This document shows positions 8,055-15,889 of a stretch of 42,693 bases of DNA, piece after piece. Position numbers and translations under genes: made by a program. The first letter of the stretch is position 1. Each line of letters begins with the position of its first letter. The DNA is from RGIG3002 sp045546775 (lineage in GTDB: Bacteria; Bacillota; Clostridia; Lachnospirales; Lachnospiraceae), in contig JAZQDM010000038.1 in NCBI GenBank assembly GCA_045546775.1, positions 1-42,693 on the forward strand. The letters are read 5' to 3'. Under the pieces are notes generated by a model. It saw only the letters and a list, made by a program, of their open reading frames with translations, made no database searches and was not told where the DNA came from.

Positions 8055-9098
8055 CTATTTTCCTTTCTTCTTTCCCAGAAACAAGCTTCTTATCGGAAGC
8101 ATACTAATCACGATATTTATTGTTGCTACCAGTATCCACAACAAAACGCCGCCTGCCAGACAGGACAATCCTTTCAAATTTTCAACAAGGGGCAAAAGCA
8201 ACGGATGCAATAAATAAATTCCAATGCCGCAATACGACAACGTCTTCACAACTTTGATTACAATTGTCTGTGACGGCTCCCTATCAAAAATTGCCTTAAA
8301 GAGCAGTACGGTGCTTACGCTTAACAAAAATCCAAACACAGAAAAATCGGTAAAGATTGCCTGGCAATTTGACCCATTTTCTACTGCACTTTGAGAGCTG
8401 AGCACAAACGCTGCAACAAGCGACACTGCCCAGACAACACCAACCAATATCTTTTTTGCCTTTGTAAAAGTAACTTGGGAAAGGTAATATCCAAGCACAA
8501 AATAGAGCGGATATCCAACTAAAAAGTTCATGTTAACATCGTGAATAACTACACTCACTCTATCCAGTGCACCAAATCTGTCTACATACGGCAAAACAAT
8601 CGTAAATACAAATGCCAAAACGAGAAAATATCGCATGAGCACTTTATTTTTTGCAATCAAATACAAGAACGGAGTAATCAAATATAAACCAACCAACGTG
8701 GCAATATACCAAGTGTGATACTCCCCGAAAAGAATATTTTTTGCAAATGCATTGATTACAGTACGGACTGTCGCAGTATCACTCACAAACAACCCATACA
8801 CATCGTATGCACCATACAGAAGCATCCAACAGGCATAAATCTTCAAAATATCGAAAATACTTTTCGTAAATATTTCTTTAATGCTTCGTTCTCTCTGCAA
8901 CATGCCCATCCCACTGCACATGATAAAAATCGGCACACCGGCTTTTGAAAGTATGAAAAGAAGATTGATTATTTTCCATGTAATATCAACTTCACCCAAA
9001 AGTCTTACCCATTCATAAGAAATGCTATGTTGCAGAACAATTAAAAACGCCGCAAATATTTTTAAACAATCCAACCAGAAAAAATGTCTTTTTTCCAT
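8055..9098 (-). CDS. Acyltransferase family 3 membrane protein (OafA/WecH-like)
   Basis: 347 residues from ATG 9098, chosen over a TTG at 9122 because GAAGGGA lies ~10 nt ahead of the ATG. About ten membrane helices. The N-terminus FFWLDCLKIFAAFLIVLQHS carries the helix-1 histidine (His24) typical of the family; FGEYHTWYIATLVGLYL and YCGIGIYLLHPLLLP are further family marks. Members transfer acyl groups (acetate, succinate) to surface polysaccharide, peptidoglycan or small molecules. The acceptor is unknown. It is coupled to the anchored protein at 7508-8050 and follows the lipoprotein gene by 36 nt, suggesting a cell-envelope operon. Confidence 0.87.
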   Translation of the reverse strand: MEKRHFFWLDCLKIFAAFLIVLQHSISYEWVRLLGEVDITWKIINLLFILSKAGVPIFIMCSGMGMLQRERSIKEIFTKSIFDILKIYACWMLLYGAYDVYGLFVSDTATVRTVINAFAKNILFGEYHTWYIATLVGLYLITPFLYLIAKNKVLMRYFLVLAFVFTIVLPYVDRFGALDRVSVVIHDVNMNFLVGYPLYFVLGYYLSQVTFTKAKKILVGVVWAVSLVAAFVLSSQSAVENGSNCQAIFTDFSVFGFLLSVSTVLLFKAIFDREPSQTIVIKVVKTLSYCGIGIYLLHPLLLPLVENLKGLSCLAGGVLLWILVATINIVISMLPIRSLFLGKKKGK

Positions 9099-9134
9099 AA
9101 AATTGAATCCCTTCTGCTTCAAGACAGTTCTACT

Positions 9135-10217
9135 TTACTCTATGCGGATGTCTTCCATACACTTTTCGAAAACGTCTGTGTATTCATCGCCGTAATATTC
9201 CAAAAATGCTACTGTATAAAATTGATCCGGCGCTTCTATGAGCAAAAACCAGCCATTGATATTTCCTCTATCCGCGGAAAATTTGAATTTAGCGGCATCG
9301 TTTCCATCCAGTTCATAGTATTCTTCATCCAGCACAACAAAATCATCAAAATCGTCTGAAAATGCACTATTCAACATGGTCTCTACCATATCTTCATTGA
9401 TAAGCTCCAGCATACCGCTATCATTGCTTTCCGATGAAGAAACAGAAATAATTGCAATGTTGGATTCATTTTCTACTAACCATAAATCCTCTTCATATTC
9501 TTCAAATTCATCCGGAATATCCAGGATTAACTCGGACAAGTCCTCTTCTTTTTTATCTTCTGCCGAAACACTATACTCTACGACCCGGACGCTGTCCATA
9601 CATGCGGTAAAATCCTCTGTTGCATCCGACCCGTTTGCACAAACAAATGTGAGCATATGAAGCTCGTCGTCAATTTGGACTAAGTATTGCCATTCTGAGA
9701 AATCCATCCCGGACGCCGAAAAAGCCAATCCATATTTCATAGCTTTGTAACCGTCTACGCTAAAATATTCTTCTTCTATGATTTCCACATCAAGGTCTTC
9801 CCCAAAAACGTCTAATTCCTTCATTGTTTCTTTCATTATGTCTGCTGACATAATATCAAAAGTGGAATCATCTTTATCCACGGAATAATCAAATACGACG
9901 CTACCGTATGTACCGTCTTTCACCCAATAATTTTCCTCTGTTTCTTGAAAATCTTCGGGAATATCGAATTCCAATTTTTTCTTTGTTTCTTCTGTTTCGT
10001 CAGCCTTTATGGAAACTTCCTTTTTGTCTTGTTTTGCTGCCTCCACATCTTTTTCCTGACTCTCCTCTACAGACGATTCTTCCGCTATTTCTTCGGACTC
10101 TTCCTCGTCATAGGATTCCACAACTTCTGTGCTTTCTTCTTCCTTTTCTTTGCCACACCCTACAGCAGTAAACACCATTGTTGCTGCAAGTAGCATCATA
10201 AGTAACTTTTTCTTCAT
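9135..10217 (-). CDS. Lipoprotein with two tandem copies of an unrecognised domain
   Basis: 360 residues. Signal peptide ending AVGC with the lipid-anchor Cys21, an acidic, Glu/Ser/Lys-rich linker (~22-80), then two related domains: ~82-213 (LEFDIPEDFQETEENYWV ... CMDSVRVV) and ~231-360 (LILDIPDEFEEYEEDLWLV ... CMEDIRIE). Each has the DIPxxFxE opening, a (Y/F)xxDGxxAxK middle and a C-M-x-x-(V/I)-R ending. The neighbouring lipoprotein has one such domain. ATG 10217 follows GGAGGTTAACT. The family is unknown to me; the layout suggests an extracytoplasmic, possibly stress- or surface-related protein. Own promoter at 10250-10278. Confidence 0.8.
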   Translation of the reverse strand: MKKKLLMMLLAATMVFTAVGCGKEKEEESTEVVESYDEEESEEIAEESSVEESQEKDVEAAKQDKKEVSIKADETEETKKKLEFDIPEDFQETEENYWVKDGTYGSVVFDYSVDKDDSTFDIMSADIMKETMKELDVFGEDLDVEIIEEEYFSVDGYKAMKYGLAFSASGMDFSEWQYLVQIDDELHMLTFVCANGSDATEDFTACMDSVRVVEYSVSAEDKKEEDLSELILDIPDEFEEYEEDLWLVENESNIAIISVSSSESNDSGMLELINEDMVETMLNSAFSDDFDDFVVLDEEYYELDGNDAAKFKFSADRGNINGWFLLIEAPDQFYTVAFLEYYGDEYTDVFEKCMEDIRIE

Positions 10218-10249
10218 AGTTAACCTCCCTCATGTAATGATGTCTCTCA

Positions 10250-10278
10250 ATTATAAAATATAATAGCCTGTTTTGCAA
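10250..10278 (-). promoter_or_regulatory. Promoter of the two-domain lipoprotein
   Basis: On the minus strand, TTGCAA (10273-10278) precedes TATAAT (10250-10255) by 17 nt. It sits between the terminator of the upstream lipoprotein gene and the start at 10217, so the two paralogues are separate transcription units. Confidence 0.6.
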
Positions 10279-10290
10279 TTTTATTGTCGA

Positions 10291-10326
10291 AAACAAAAAA
10301 GACAGACTGCCTAAACAATCTGTCTT
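10291..10326 (-). terminator. Terminator of the single-domain lipoprotein gene
   Basis: An 8-bp perfect stem AAGACAGA (10299-10306) / TCTGTCTT (10319-10326) with a 12-nt loop; reading the minus strand it runs into a T-rich tail (A-run at 10295-10300 on +). It lies 19 nt after the stop at 10345. Confidence 0.8.
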
Positions 10327-10344
10327 AATACATATTTTTTTATT

Positions 10345-10962
10345 TTACTCAAATCGAACGCTGTCGATACAAGCTTCAAATGCTTCTACATAACCTTCAT
10401 TGTCTACATCTGCCAATGATAAAACATAAGTTGTATCGGAAGTTTCTACAATACACTGCCACTGAATGAATGTAATACCATCCACTTCGTAAGTCATGCT
10501 ATATCTAAAAGCACTGCAACCATCAATTTCGTATTTCTCTTCGCTTAACAGCTCAATATCTAATTGCATGCCAAGCTGATTTGACAGTTCCACTTCTAAC
10601 GCATCAACCAACATTTCCCCGTTGTAAGCATCGATTACACCTGTACCTGCTGAACTACGGAAATTCACATTAGAAGCTTCTCCTTCTACTCCACTCACCC
10701 ATGCATTTTCCATACCTTCTACCGGGATAAAACCCTCCGGAATATCAAAAGTAATTTCACCTGCCGGTGCTTGTTGAGTTTCTTCCTGTGTCGCTTCTTG
10801 TGTTGTTTCTTCCACAGACTCTGTTTCTGTCTCAACAACTGCTTCTGTTTTCTCTTCGGTTGACTCTTCTACTGTTGTCTCTTCTTCTTTTTCTTTAGAG
10901 CAAGCAACACAAGTAAAAGTCATTGCCACTGCCAACAACATCATAAGTAATTTCTTTTTCAT
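10345..10962 (-). CDS. Lipoprotein, paralogue of the downstream two-domain lipoprotein
   Basis: 205 residues. The N-terminus MKKKLLMMLLA is identical in its first 11 residues to the neighbour's; lipobox CVAC gives Cys21. A Glu/Thr-rich linker (~22-68) is followed by one domain (~70-205) with ITFDIPEGFIPVEG, YEIDGCSAFRYSMTYEVDG and the ending CIDSVRFE. Start ATG 10962 with GGGAGG upstream. It follows the acetyltransferase by 40 nt and ends at a strong terminator, so it is probably the last gene of the trx-GNAT-lipoprotein unit. Function unknown. Confidence 0.8.
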   Translation of the reverse strand: MKKKLLMMLLAVAMTFTCVACSKEKEEETTVEESTEEKTEAVVETETESVEETTQEATQEETQQAPAGEITFDIPEGFIPVEGMENAWVSGVEGEASNVNFRSSAGTGVIDAYNGEMLVDALEVELSNQLGMQLDIELLSEEKYEIDGCSAFRYSMTYEVDGITFIQWQCIVETSDTTYVLSLADVDNEGYVEAFEACIDSVRFE

Positions 10963-11002
10963 ATTTCCTCCCTTTGTAACAAACCGCTATAAAATATAGT
11001 CT

Positions 11003-11461
11003 TTACCCGATTTGTTTTCTATAAATAATTTCTTCTTCTGTCCTTTCTAACACATGATAGTTATTTTTGTCAAGTGCCTTCTGGGACGCAATGTTATGCG
11101 GTTTTACTTCTGCCAATAAATATTTTAACGAAAGACCTTTTACTTCCTCTTCCACAACCGCCAAAATTCTTTGAACTGTATGGTTGCCACGGCAGTCTTT
11201 ATCCACTGTAACATGCATAAGTCCGGTGGCCGTTTCCGGATCTATCTCAATCCGAAACGTACCAACATCCGCACCGTTTTCGCACATAATATAAAACAGA
11301 CAATTCTCATCTTTTAATTTCTTTTCAAACCAGGCAATATGGGATTCCCACGGCACCGGTTCCGAAGAAAACGAGTTTTTTCTCGTAAGCGCTTCATTTT
11401 TCCACTCAAAAAGCATTTTTGCATCTTCTTGTGTCGCTTTTCTCAATGACAGTTGTTCCAT
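11003..11461 (-). CDS. GNAT-family N-acetyltransferase
   Basis: 152 residues with the GNAT fold order: LRKATQEDAKMLFEW at the start, a central strand GTFRIEI, a cofactor-loop region VDKDCRGNHTVQRILAVVEE (weak match to the Q/RxxGxG/A motif) and the closing HNIASQKALDKNNY typical of RimJ/PseH-like members. Acceptor unknown; the SSEPVPWESHIAWFEKKL segment recalls acetyltransferases acting on nucleotide sugars. ATG 11461 with GGGAGAA upstream. It lies 24 nt after the thioredoxin gene, suggesting one transcript. Confidence 0.8.
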   Translation of the reverse strand: MEQLSLRKATQEDAKMLFEWKNEALTRKNSFSSEPVPWESHIAWFEKKLKDENCLFYIMCENGADVGTFRIEIDPETATGLMHVTVDKDCRGNHTVQRILAVVEEEVKGLSLKYLLAEVKPHNIASQKALDKNNYHVLERTEEEIIYRKQIG

Positions 11462-11485
11462 CGTTCATTTCTCCCAATGTAATGA

Positions 11486-11809
11486 TTATTCCATAATGAT
11501 TTTTTGAATAAGCTCTTCCAACTCCGCTTTAGTTCTGCTGCCTACTACAGTCTCTACTGCTTGTCCCTTTTTAAAGAAAACAAATGTAGGAATGGACATA
11601 ACACGGTACTGCTGTGCAATTTCAACACTGTCATCAATATTTAATTTGCCGATTTTCATTTTGCCGTCGTAGGACTGTGCAAGCTCACTTACAATCGGTC
11701 CCATCATTTTGCACGGTCCGCACCAGTCTGCATAAAAATCAACCAAAACCGGCATATCACTGTCCAATACTTCTACTGCGAAATTTGCTGTTGTAAATTT
11801 GTACTCCAT
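11486..11809 (-). CDS. trxA: Thioredoxin
   Basis: 107 residues, standard thioredoxin length. Active site WCGPCK within VLVDFYADWCGPCKMMGP; the cis-proline loop VMSIPTFVFFKKG and closing GSRTKAELEELI are canonical. It reduces protein disulfides in the cytosol using thioredoxin reductase, which is not in this window. Start ATG 11809 follows AGAGAGGTAA. It is downstream of trmB (73-nt gap) and upstream of the acetyltransferase (24 nt). Confidence 0.95.
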   Translation of the reverse strand: MEYKFTTANFAVEVLDSDMPVLVDFYADWCGPCKMMGPIVSELAQSYDGKMKIGKLNIDDSVEIAQQYRVMSIPTFVFFKKGQAVETVVGSRTKAELEELIQKIIME

Positions 11810-11882
11810 ATTTGTTACCTCTCTTTCTTTGTCCCAAGTTATTTACGTTTTATAAAAATCTGCTACAGTTTCATTCTCCCAA

Positions 11883-12521
11883 TTAGCGGGCAATAATATA
11901 CTTGTAAATAGGATTTCCCATAGCAGAAAATTTTTCTTCGTACTCTGTCATAATATTGCCTTCTACCATTTTTGCATCGTTGTGAAGGTCAAATGTTACT
12001 TCCAAAGATTTCCAACCTGCCGGTTCCAGCTCCTCAAGCGCAAACTCAAAAAGTCCTTTGTTGTCTGTCTTAAATTCCAGTGTACCTTCCGGCTTTAATA
12101 TTTGGTCAAAACGCTCCAAAAACTGTCTCGACGGCAGCCTGCGTTTTGCATGGCGGTCTTTTGGCCATGGATCAGAAAAGTTAAGATAGATACGGTCAAT
12201 CTCATCTTTTTCAAAAATATCTGTTATATTTTTTGCATCTTCGCATAAAAAGTACAAATTCGGCAACTCTTCCAGTTCCATTTTTTGTACGGCGCGAAGC
12301 AAAACGGTGGAATATTTTTCCATACCAAGATAGTTGATATCCGGATTTCTCTTTGCCATACCATGTATAAACTGGCCTTTTCCCATTCCTACTTCAATAT
12401 GTATCGGATTGTTATTTCCAAAAAATTTTTTCCAATTTCCTTTTCTGTGTGCCGGCTCTTGCACAACAAATTTGCTTTCCGCAATTCTCTCCTCCGAGCC
12501 GGTTACATTTCTGAGTCGCAT
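11883..12521 (-). CDS. trmB: tRNA (guanine-N7-)-methyltransferase
   Basis: 212 residues from ATG 12521 (MRLRNVTGSEERIAES), which has AGGAAAGGA about 9 nt upstream; a longer frame from 12554 lacks a Shine-Dalgarno. SAM-binding IEVGMGKGQFI, the family hallmark NFSDPWPKDRHAKRRL, and FKTDNKGLFEFAL near the end. It makes m7G46 in the variable loop of many tRNAs. It diverges from dacA across a 152-nt gap. Confidence 0.95.
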   Translation of the reverse strand: MRLRNVTGSEERIAESKFVVQEPAHRKGNWKKFFGNNNPIHIEVGMGKGQFIHGMAKRNPDINYLGMEKYSTVLLRAVQKMELEELPNLYFLCEDAKNITDIFEKDEIDRIYLNFSDPWPKDRHAKRRLPSRQFLERFDQILKPEGTLEFKTDNKGLFEFALEELEPAGWKSLEVTFDLHNDAKMVEGNIMTEYEEKFSAMGNPIYKYIIAR

Positions 12522-12581
12522 ATAGATAAATTCCTTTCCTGTTGCATATGACAATCTTACAATAAAAATAAGTAAATGTCT

Positions 12582-12609
12582 TTGGTTTTTTTTTAAAATA
12601 GTGTATCAT
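12582..12609 (+). promoter_or_regulatory. Possible dacA promoter
   Basis: TTGGTT (12582-12587) and TATCAT (12604-12609) are spaced by 16 nt in the divergent trmB/dacA gap. The match is modest. The trmB promoter on the other strand was not resolved. Confidence 0.3.
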
Positions 12610-12673
12610 AATGAATAGTAGTTTAAAACATTTTTTGTATGAATTTTAAGCATTCTTTTTGGAGATTTGATAT

Positions 12674-14119
12674 ATGAAACGTCGATTTTTAAAATATTTC
12701 TTTTCAATTGCATGCAGTGCATCGATTGTTTTGGGCGCTTTCTTTTCGGCATCCGTTCCGGTTAAAGGCGCACAACTTTCTGAAATAGAAGCTCAGGTAG
12801 AAGCAAGACGGGCCTTACCGATACAGTCCAATGAAATCAAAAACTGGCCGGAAGGACCGGTTATCAGCGCAGAAGCCGCTATTTTAATGGAGGCAAATAC
12901 AGGTACGGTTTTGTATGCCAAAAATATACATGACAAAATGTACCCGGCCAGCACTACAAAAATTTTGACTTGCCTCATCGCCGCAGAACGTACAAACTTA
13001 AGCGATATTGTTACGATGTCTGACGAAGCGGTTTTTAGTGTGCCATGGGACGGTTCCAAAATTTTTCTTGATGTAGGCGAACAGCTTACGGTAGACCAGG
13101 CGCTTCAGGCAACCCTCATCGCTTCTGCAAACGATGCTGCAAACGGACTGGCAGAGCTGGTTGGCGGAAGTCTGGATGACTTTGCAAAAATTATGAATGA
13201 ACGGGCAAAGGAACTGGGATGTACCAATTCTAATTTTGTCAATTCCAACGGCTTGTACGATGACAATCACTATACAACTGCCTATGATTTGGCATTGATT
13301 GCGCGCGCTTTTTTTGATAATGAGTTGCTCAGCAAATATTCCCGCACAACAAAACTTCACTTAAAACCATCCGCTTATCAACCGGATGAAATTATTGAAT
13401 TCAGCAAAAACAAACTTTACGAAGGCGGCGAATATTATTACGAATACCTTGTGGGAAGTAAAACCGGATACACAGATATTGCAAGGCAGACCCTTGTCTC
13501 CTGCGCTGAAAAAAACGGCATGAAACTGATTTGCGTTGTGTTTAAAGAAGAGACTCCTACCCAATTCGAGGACACAGTTACGCTATTCGACTACGGATTT
13601 GGCAACTTCCAGACTGTCAATATTTCCGAAAATGATTCACAATACCGCATTGATAACGCAAATTTTTTCGATACAAACACAGCTGTTTTTGGCAGTTCAA
13701 ACCCAATTATGACGTTGAATGAAAGCGACTACATTGTCATTCCAAATGCAGCAGATTTGAGCGATACACAATCCACTATTTCCTATGATGTGAACGAAAG
13801 CAATCAAATTGCTTCCATCGATTACACATACAACGGTGTTTCTGTAGGAAGTGTTTCCGTAGAACTCTCCAATGTTCCTACATCCACTTCCCTGTTTTCG
13901 GAAAACAGAGTTGCATTGCATGCATCCGAATCTGAAAATTCATTTATTTTTATTAATGTAAAATACGTCATTTTCAGTATTGTGGGCATTGCACTCATAG
14001 CAATCGTGATTTTCATACTACACGATTATATTAGTAATTACAGCTTTTCCAAGAAAAAAAGAAGACGCTTCTTTACAAAAAAGAAGCGCTACGGAAAATA
14101 TAAGGATATTGATTTTTAA
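12674..14119 (+). CDS. dacA: D-alanyl-D-alanine carboxypeptidase (penicillin-binding protein, peptidase S11)
   Basis: 481 residues. A signal peptide of ~33 residues (ending PVKGA), then the serine-peptidase core: SxxK at Ser93-Lys96 (PASTTKIL), SxN at Ser151-Asn153 (SANDAAN), KTG at Lys263-Gly265 (GSKTGYTD). A C-terminal beta-rich domain follows, then a membrane helix (~445-465, VIFSIVGIALIAIVIFIL) and a very basic tail (KKKRRRFFTKKKR), replacing the usual amphipathic anchor of DacA proteins. It trims the terminal D-Ala from peptidoglycan pentapeptides outside the cell. ATG 12674, with TGGAG ~9 nt ahead. Single gene on + between two minus-strand blocks. The symbol reflects family, not proven orthology. 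Confidence 0.93.
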   Translation: MKRRFLKYFFSIACSASIVLGAFFSASVPVKGAQLSEIEAQVEARRALPIQSNEIKNWPEGPVISAEAAILMEANTGTVLYAKNIHDKMYPASTTKILTCLIAAERTNLSDIVTMSDEAVFSVPWDGSKIFLDVGEQLTVDQALQATLIASANDAANGLAELVGGSLDDFAKIMNERAKELGCTNSNFVNSNGLYDDNHYTTAYDLALIARAFFDNELLSKYSRTTKLHLKPSAYQPDEIIEFSKNKLYEGGEYYYEYLVGSKTGYTDIARQTLVSCAEKNGMKLICVVFKEETPTQFEDTVTLFDYGFGNFQTVNISENDSQYRIDNANFFDTNTAVFGSSNPIMTLNESDYIVIPNAADLSDTQSTISYDVNESNQIASIDYTYNGVSVGSVSVELSNVPTSTSLFSENRVALHASESENSFIFINVKYVIFSIVGIALIAIVIFILHDYISNYSFSKKKRRRFFTKKKRYGKYKDIDF

Positions 14120-14171
14120 GGTTTTGTCATATAAAAATTTAAAATAATTCGAACATTGTTGTTTCTTGAGG

Positions 14172-15152
14172 CTATTTACTTCGCTTGTTTTCCTGCTTTT
14201 GCTTGCGTTTTAGTTTGCGGATTTCCTTCGTCTGGTCCTTCTTTTCTTTGATGGAATCCGCTTCCTCTTTGCCAATGTATTTCATCGTTTTTACAACAAA
14301 AATTTTGTCGTTTTCAGATTTGCGGATACGCACTTTAAATTTCATAAAGCCATGCTTGTCACAGTTTGCCACACAAAAATAGTTTCTGCTATTTGGCGTA
14401 AACCATTTCACTTTTTTTCTTAAGTTTTTGTGACACAAATAGCACTTGGAGCTCATTACTTCACGGTCCATCAACGCACTGTTTTTGTCCTCAAACTCTC
14501 TGGAAATATACTTGGCATAGCTGTCGAAAACCGCAAATATTTCTTTCTTTTTGTTTGATGGCAGGACAAATGTATCATACGAGAAGCGTGTAAGTACCTT
14601 TTCGTCCGTAATCGCCTGAAAAACCTTCGCCGTATAATAGGCGTCACTAAATGCCCGATGGAACGGAATGTCTTTCTCAATATTCAAAAAATCTACCGCA
14701 TATTCCAGACTGCGTCTCGATTTTGCATCTTCAAAAGCAATGCTGAACAGCTTCTGTACATCGTAAAAGGCAATCGGCCGGTCGTTTAACGGCTCCATCC
14801 CGAAATATTTCATGTTACGTTGAAATTCCAGCAAATCTAGCGGCCCCCATGTACAAAAAACATAATCCTGTCCACACCAGCTCAAAAAATCCGATGCCGC
14901 ATCCACAAAAGACTTGCCCTTTTCCAGCTCCTCCATGTGGATATGAATGAGCTTTTCGGTAATCTTGTGTAGCTCATGATAAACCGTCGGCTTAATCAGC
15001 TGCTGAAACTCGTCCACTTTTTGCTTTTCACTATTCAATTTGACTGCACCAATTTCAATCACTTCAAAGATGAGACTTTCCGCGTCCCTCTCTTTTCTGT
15101 TATTGCTTTGATTCCACTCCAAATCAAATACAATGTAATTCATCTGTTTCAT
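14172..15152 (-). CDS. DEDDh 3'-5' exonuclease (RNase T/DnaQ/KapD-like) with C-terminal cysteine motif
   Basis: 326 residues. Exo I YIVFDLEWN (Asp10, Glu12), Exo II around YVFCTWGPLDLLEF, and Exo III HRAFSDAYYTAKVF, the DEDDh set. Residues after ~235 form an extra module with CYLCHKNL and CVANCDKHG, a likely zinc site, and a very basic tail (RKLKRKQKQENKRSK), suggesting nucleic-acid binding. Two starts are possible: ATG 15152 with GGAG only 2 nt away, or ATG 15143 with AAGGAG 11 nt away; the latter gives MNYIVFDLEW. The substrate (RNA or DNA) is not readable. Follows the small protein gene by ~11-20 nt. Confidence 0.85.
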   Translation of the reverse strand: MKQMNYIVFDLEWNQSNNRKERDAESLIFEVIEIGAVKLNSEKQKVDEFQQLIKPTVYHELHKITEKLIHIHMEELEKGKSFVDAASDFLSWCGQDYVFCTWGPLDLLEFQRNMKYFGMEPLNDRPIAFYDVQKLFSIAFEDAKSRRSLEYAVDFLNIEKDIPFHRAFSDAYYTAKVFQAITDEKVLTRFSYDTFVLPSNKKKEIFAVFDSYAKYISREFEDKNSALMDREVMSSKCYLCHKNLRKKVKWFTPNSRNYFCVANCDKHGFMKFKVRIRKSENDKIFVVKTMKYIGKEEADSIKEKKDQTKEIRKLKRKQKQENKRSK

Positions 15153-15163
15153 TACTCCTTCAT

Positions 15164-15385
15164 TTAATCCGACAATTCTTCTAATATATAACGTAATGCT
15201 TCATCTTCTGTATTAAAAAGACGGTTTGTTGTTTTACAACCACGTTCAGAATAGTAAACATTCCACTGTCCGTTATATTGTACAAGACAAAGACGCTCAT
15301 CATCCCTGCCTTTACCATCAATATTATAAAGAAAATCCGGAATTCCTCTTTCTTTTGCTGTTTTTTTGAATTCTTTAATATTCAT
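15164..15385 (-). CDS. Small protein of unknown function
   Basis: 73 residues from ATG 15385 (MNIKEFKKTAKERGIP), with AGGAAGG close upstream; a longer frame from 15433 has no better site. No membrane segment. The C-terminal half, QWNVYYSERGCKTTNRLF and TEDEALRYILEEL, has the look of small immunity-like proteins (Y-x-E-R-G followed by F-x-T/S-E-x-E-A), but no toxin gene is near and I do not assign it. It is coupled to the exonuclease gene. Confidence 0.6.
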   Translation of the reverse strand: MNIKEFKKTAKERGIPDFLYNIDGKGRDDERLCLVQYNGQWNVYYSERGCKTTNRLFNTEDEALRYILEELSD

Positions 15386-15411
15386 AATACCTTCCTCTAA
15401 TCCATAAATTA

Positions 15412-15440
15412 ATTCTATCCCCATTTCCCACAAAACACAA
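15412..15440 (-). promoter_or_regulatory. Possible promoter of the small protein / exonuclease unit
   Basis: On the minus strand TTGTGT (15435-15440) precedes TAGAAT (15412-15417) by 17 nt, placing the transcript start ~20 nt before ATG 15385. Confidence 0.4.
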
Positions 15441-15504
15441 CTTTATTTCGCGGGAGAATGCAAACAAGCACGATATTTTTATAATATCACCGTCCAATTC
15501 CCCA

Positions 15505-15552
15505 TGAAAAAAGGTACTTTGTATCACTTTCCGGAGTGATGCAAAATACCTT
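15505..15552 (-). terminator. Long hairpin with T-run on the minus strand
   Basis: AAGGTA (15511-15516) pairs with TACCTT (15547-15552), and ATCACT (15523-15528) with AGTGAT (15535-15540), around a 6-nt loop, with a near-paired CTTTG/CAAAA between. Reading the minus strand it is followed by TTTTTT. No gene lies on the minus strand between it and the regulator's own terminator at 15827-15870, so it is either a second terminator or a leader attenuator ahead of the small protein gene. Confidence 0.65.
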
Positions 15553-15655
15553 ATTCTCACGTTCTTATATTTAATCCCTTTTACACAAGTTGTTTATGAG
15601 TTGTGTTTCATATCCAACACGGTAATTCTATTATTCTTTCTTATTTTTGCACATG

Positions 15656-15734
15656 AAGTTTTTGGAAAAAAACGCCGTTTTCCGTTAAGGAGCCGTTAAT
15701 ATTCCTAGTTTTCCGATAGGTTTTCCAAAAACTT
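15656..15734 (+). promoter_or_regulatory. 14-bp inverted repeat and direct repeats upstream of the short peptide ORF
   Basis: AAGTTTTTGGAAAA (15656-15669) and its exact reverse complement TTTTCCAAAAACTT (15721-15734) flank 51 nt. Inside and overlapping are GTTTTCC copies at 15677, 15708 and 15720, and two CCGTTAA copies (15682, 15693) exactly 11 nt apart. The right arm ends just upstream of the expected -35 region. Looks like an activator/repressor binding region; the convergent double-HTH regulator is the obvious candidate. The rest of the gap (15553-15655) shows nothing clear. Confidence 0.6.
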
Positions 15735-15764
15735 TATTTTCAAATGGAAAAAAATGTATTACAT

Positions 15765-15770
15765 TATAAT
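15765..15770 (+). promoter_or_regulatory. -10 element of the short peptide ORF
   Basis: A perfect TATAAT at 15765-15770 lies 38 nt before the ATG. There is no good -35 at 16-18 nt upstream (AAATGG region), as expected for a promoter that depends on an activator bound at 15721-15734. Confidence 0.5.
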
Positions 15771-15808
15771 CATCAAAAAGAAATTCTTTAGGAAAGACGA
15801 GGACAATT

Positions 15809-15889
15809 ATGAAAAAGAGAGCCTACAAAAAAACCACCGACTACACTGTGAAATGTGCCATCGGCGGTTTGGTGTTAAATGAATTTTAA
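15809..15889 (+). CDS. Putative 26-residue signalling peptide
   Basis: ATG 15809 with GAGGA (15799-15803) 5 nt upstream and a TATAAT promoter. The product begins MKKRAYKKTTDY and ends CAIGGLVLNEF: a basic N-terminus, one cysteine and a hydrophobic C-terminal stretch. It converges on the 606-residue double-HTH/TPR regulator and overlaps its stop by 4 nt. Regulators of that architecture (RRNPP class) are known to bind short peptides encoded next to them, so pheromone or ligand precursor is the inference. No classical signal peptide is evident. Alternative: the ORF is incidental, since its DNA also forms the regulator's terminator. Confidence 0.5.
   Translation: MKKRAYKKTTDYTVKCAIGGLVLNEF
15827..15870 (-). 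terminator. Terminator of the double-HTH regulator, inside the peptide ORF
   Basis: AAACCACCGA (15831-15840) and TCGGCGGTTT (15861-15870) form a 10-bp stem (one wobble pair) around 20 nt; on the minus strand it runs into about seven T residues. It begins 16 nt after the regulator stop. Confidence 0.7.
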
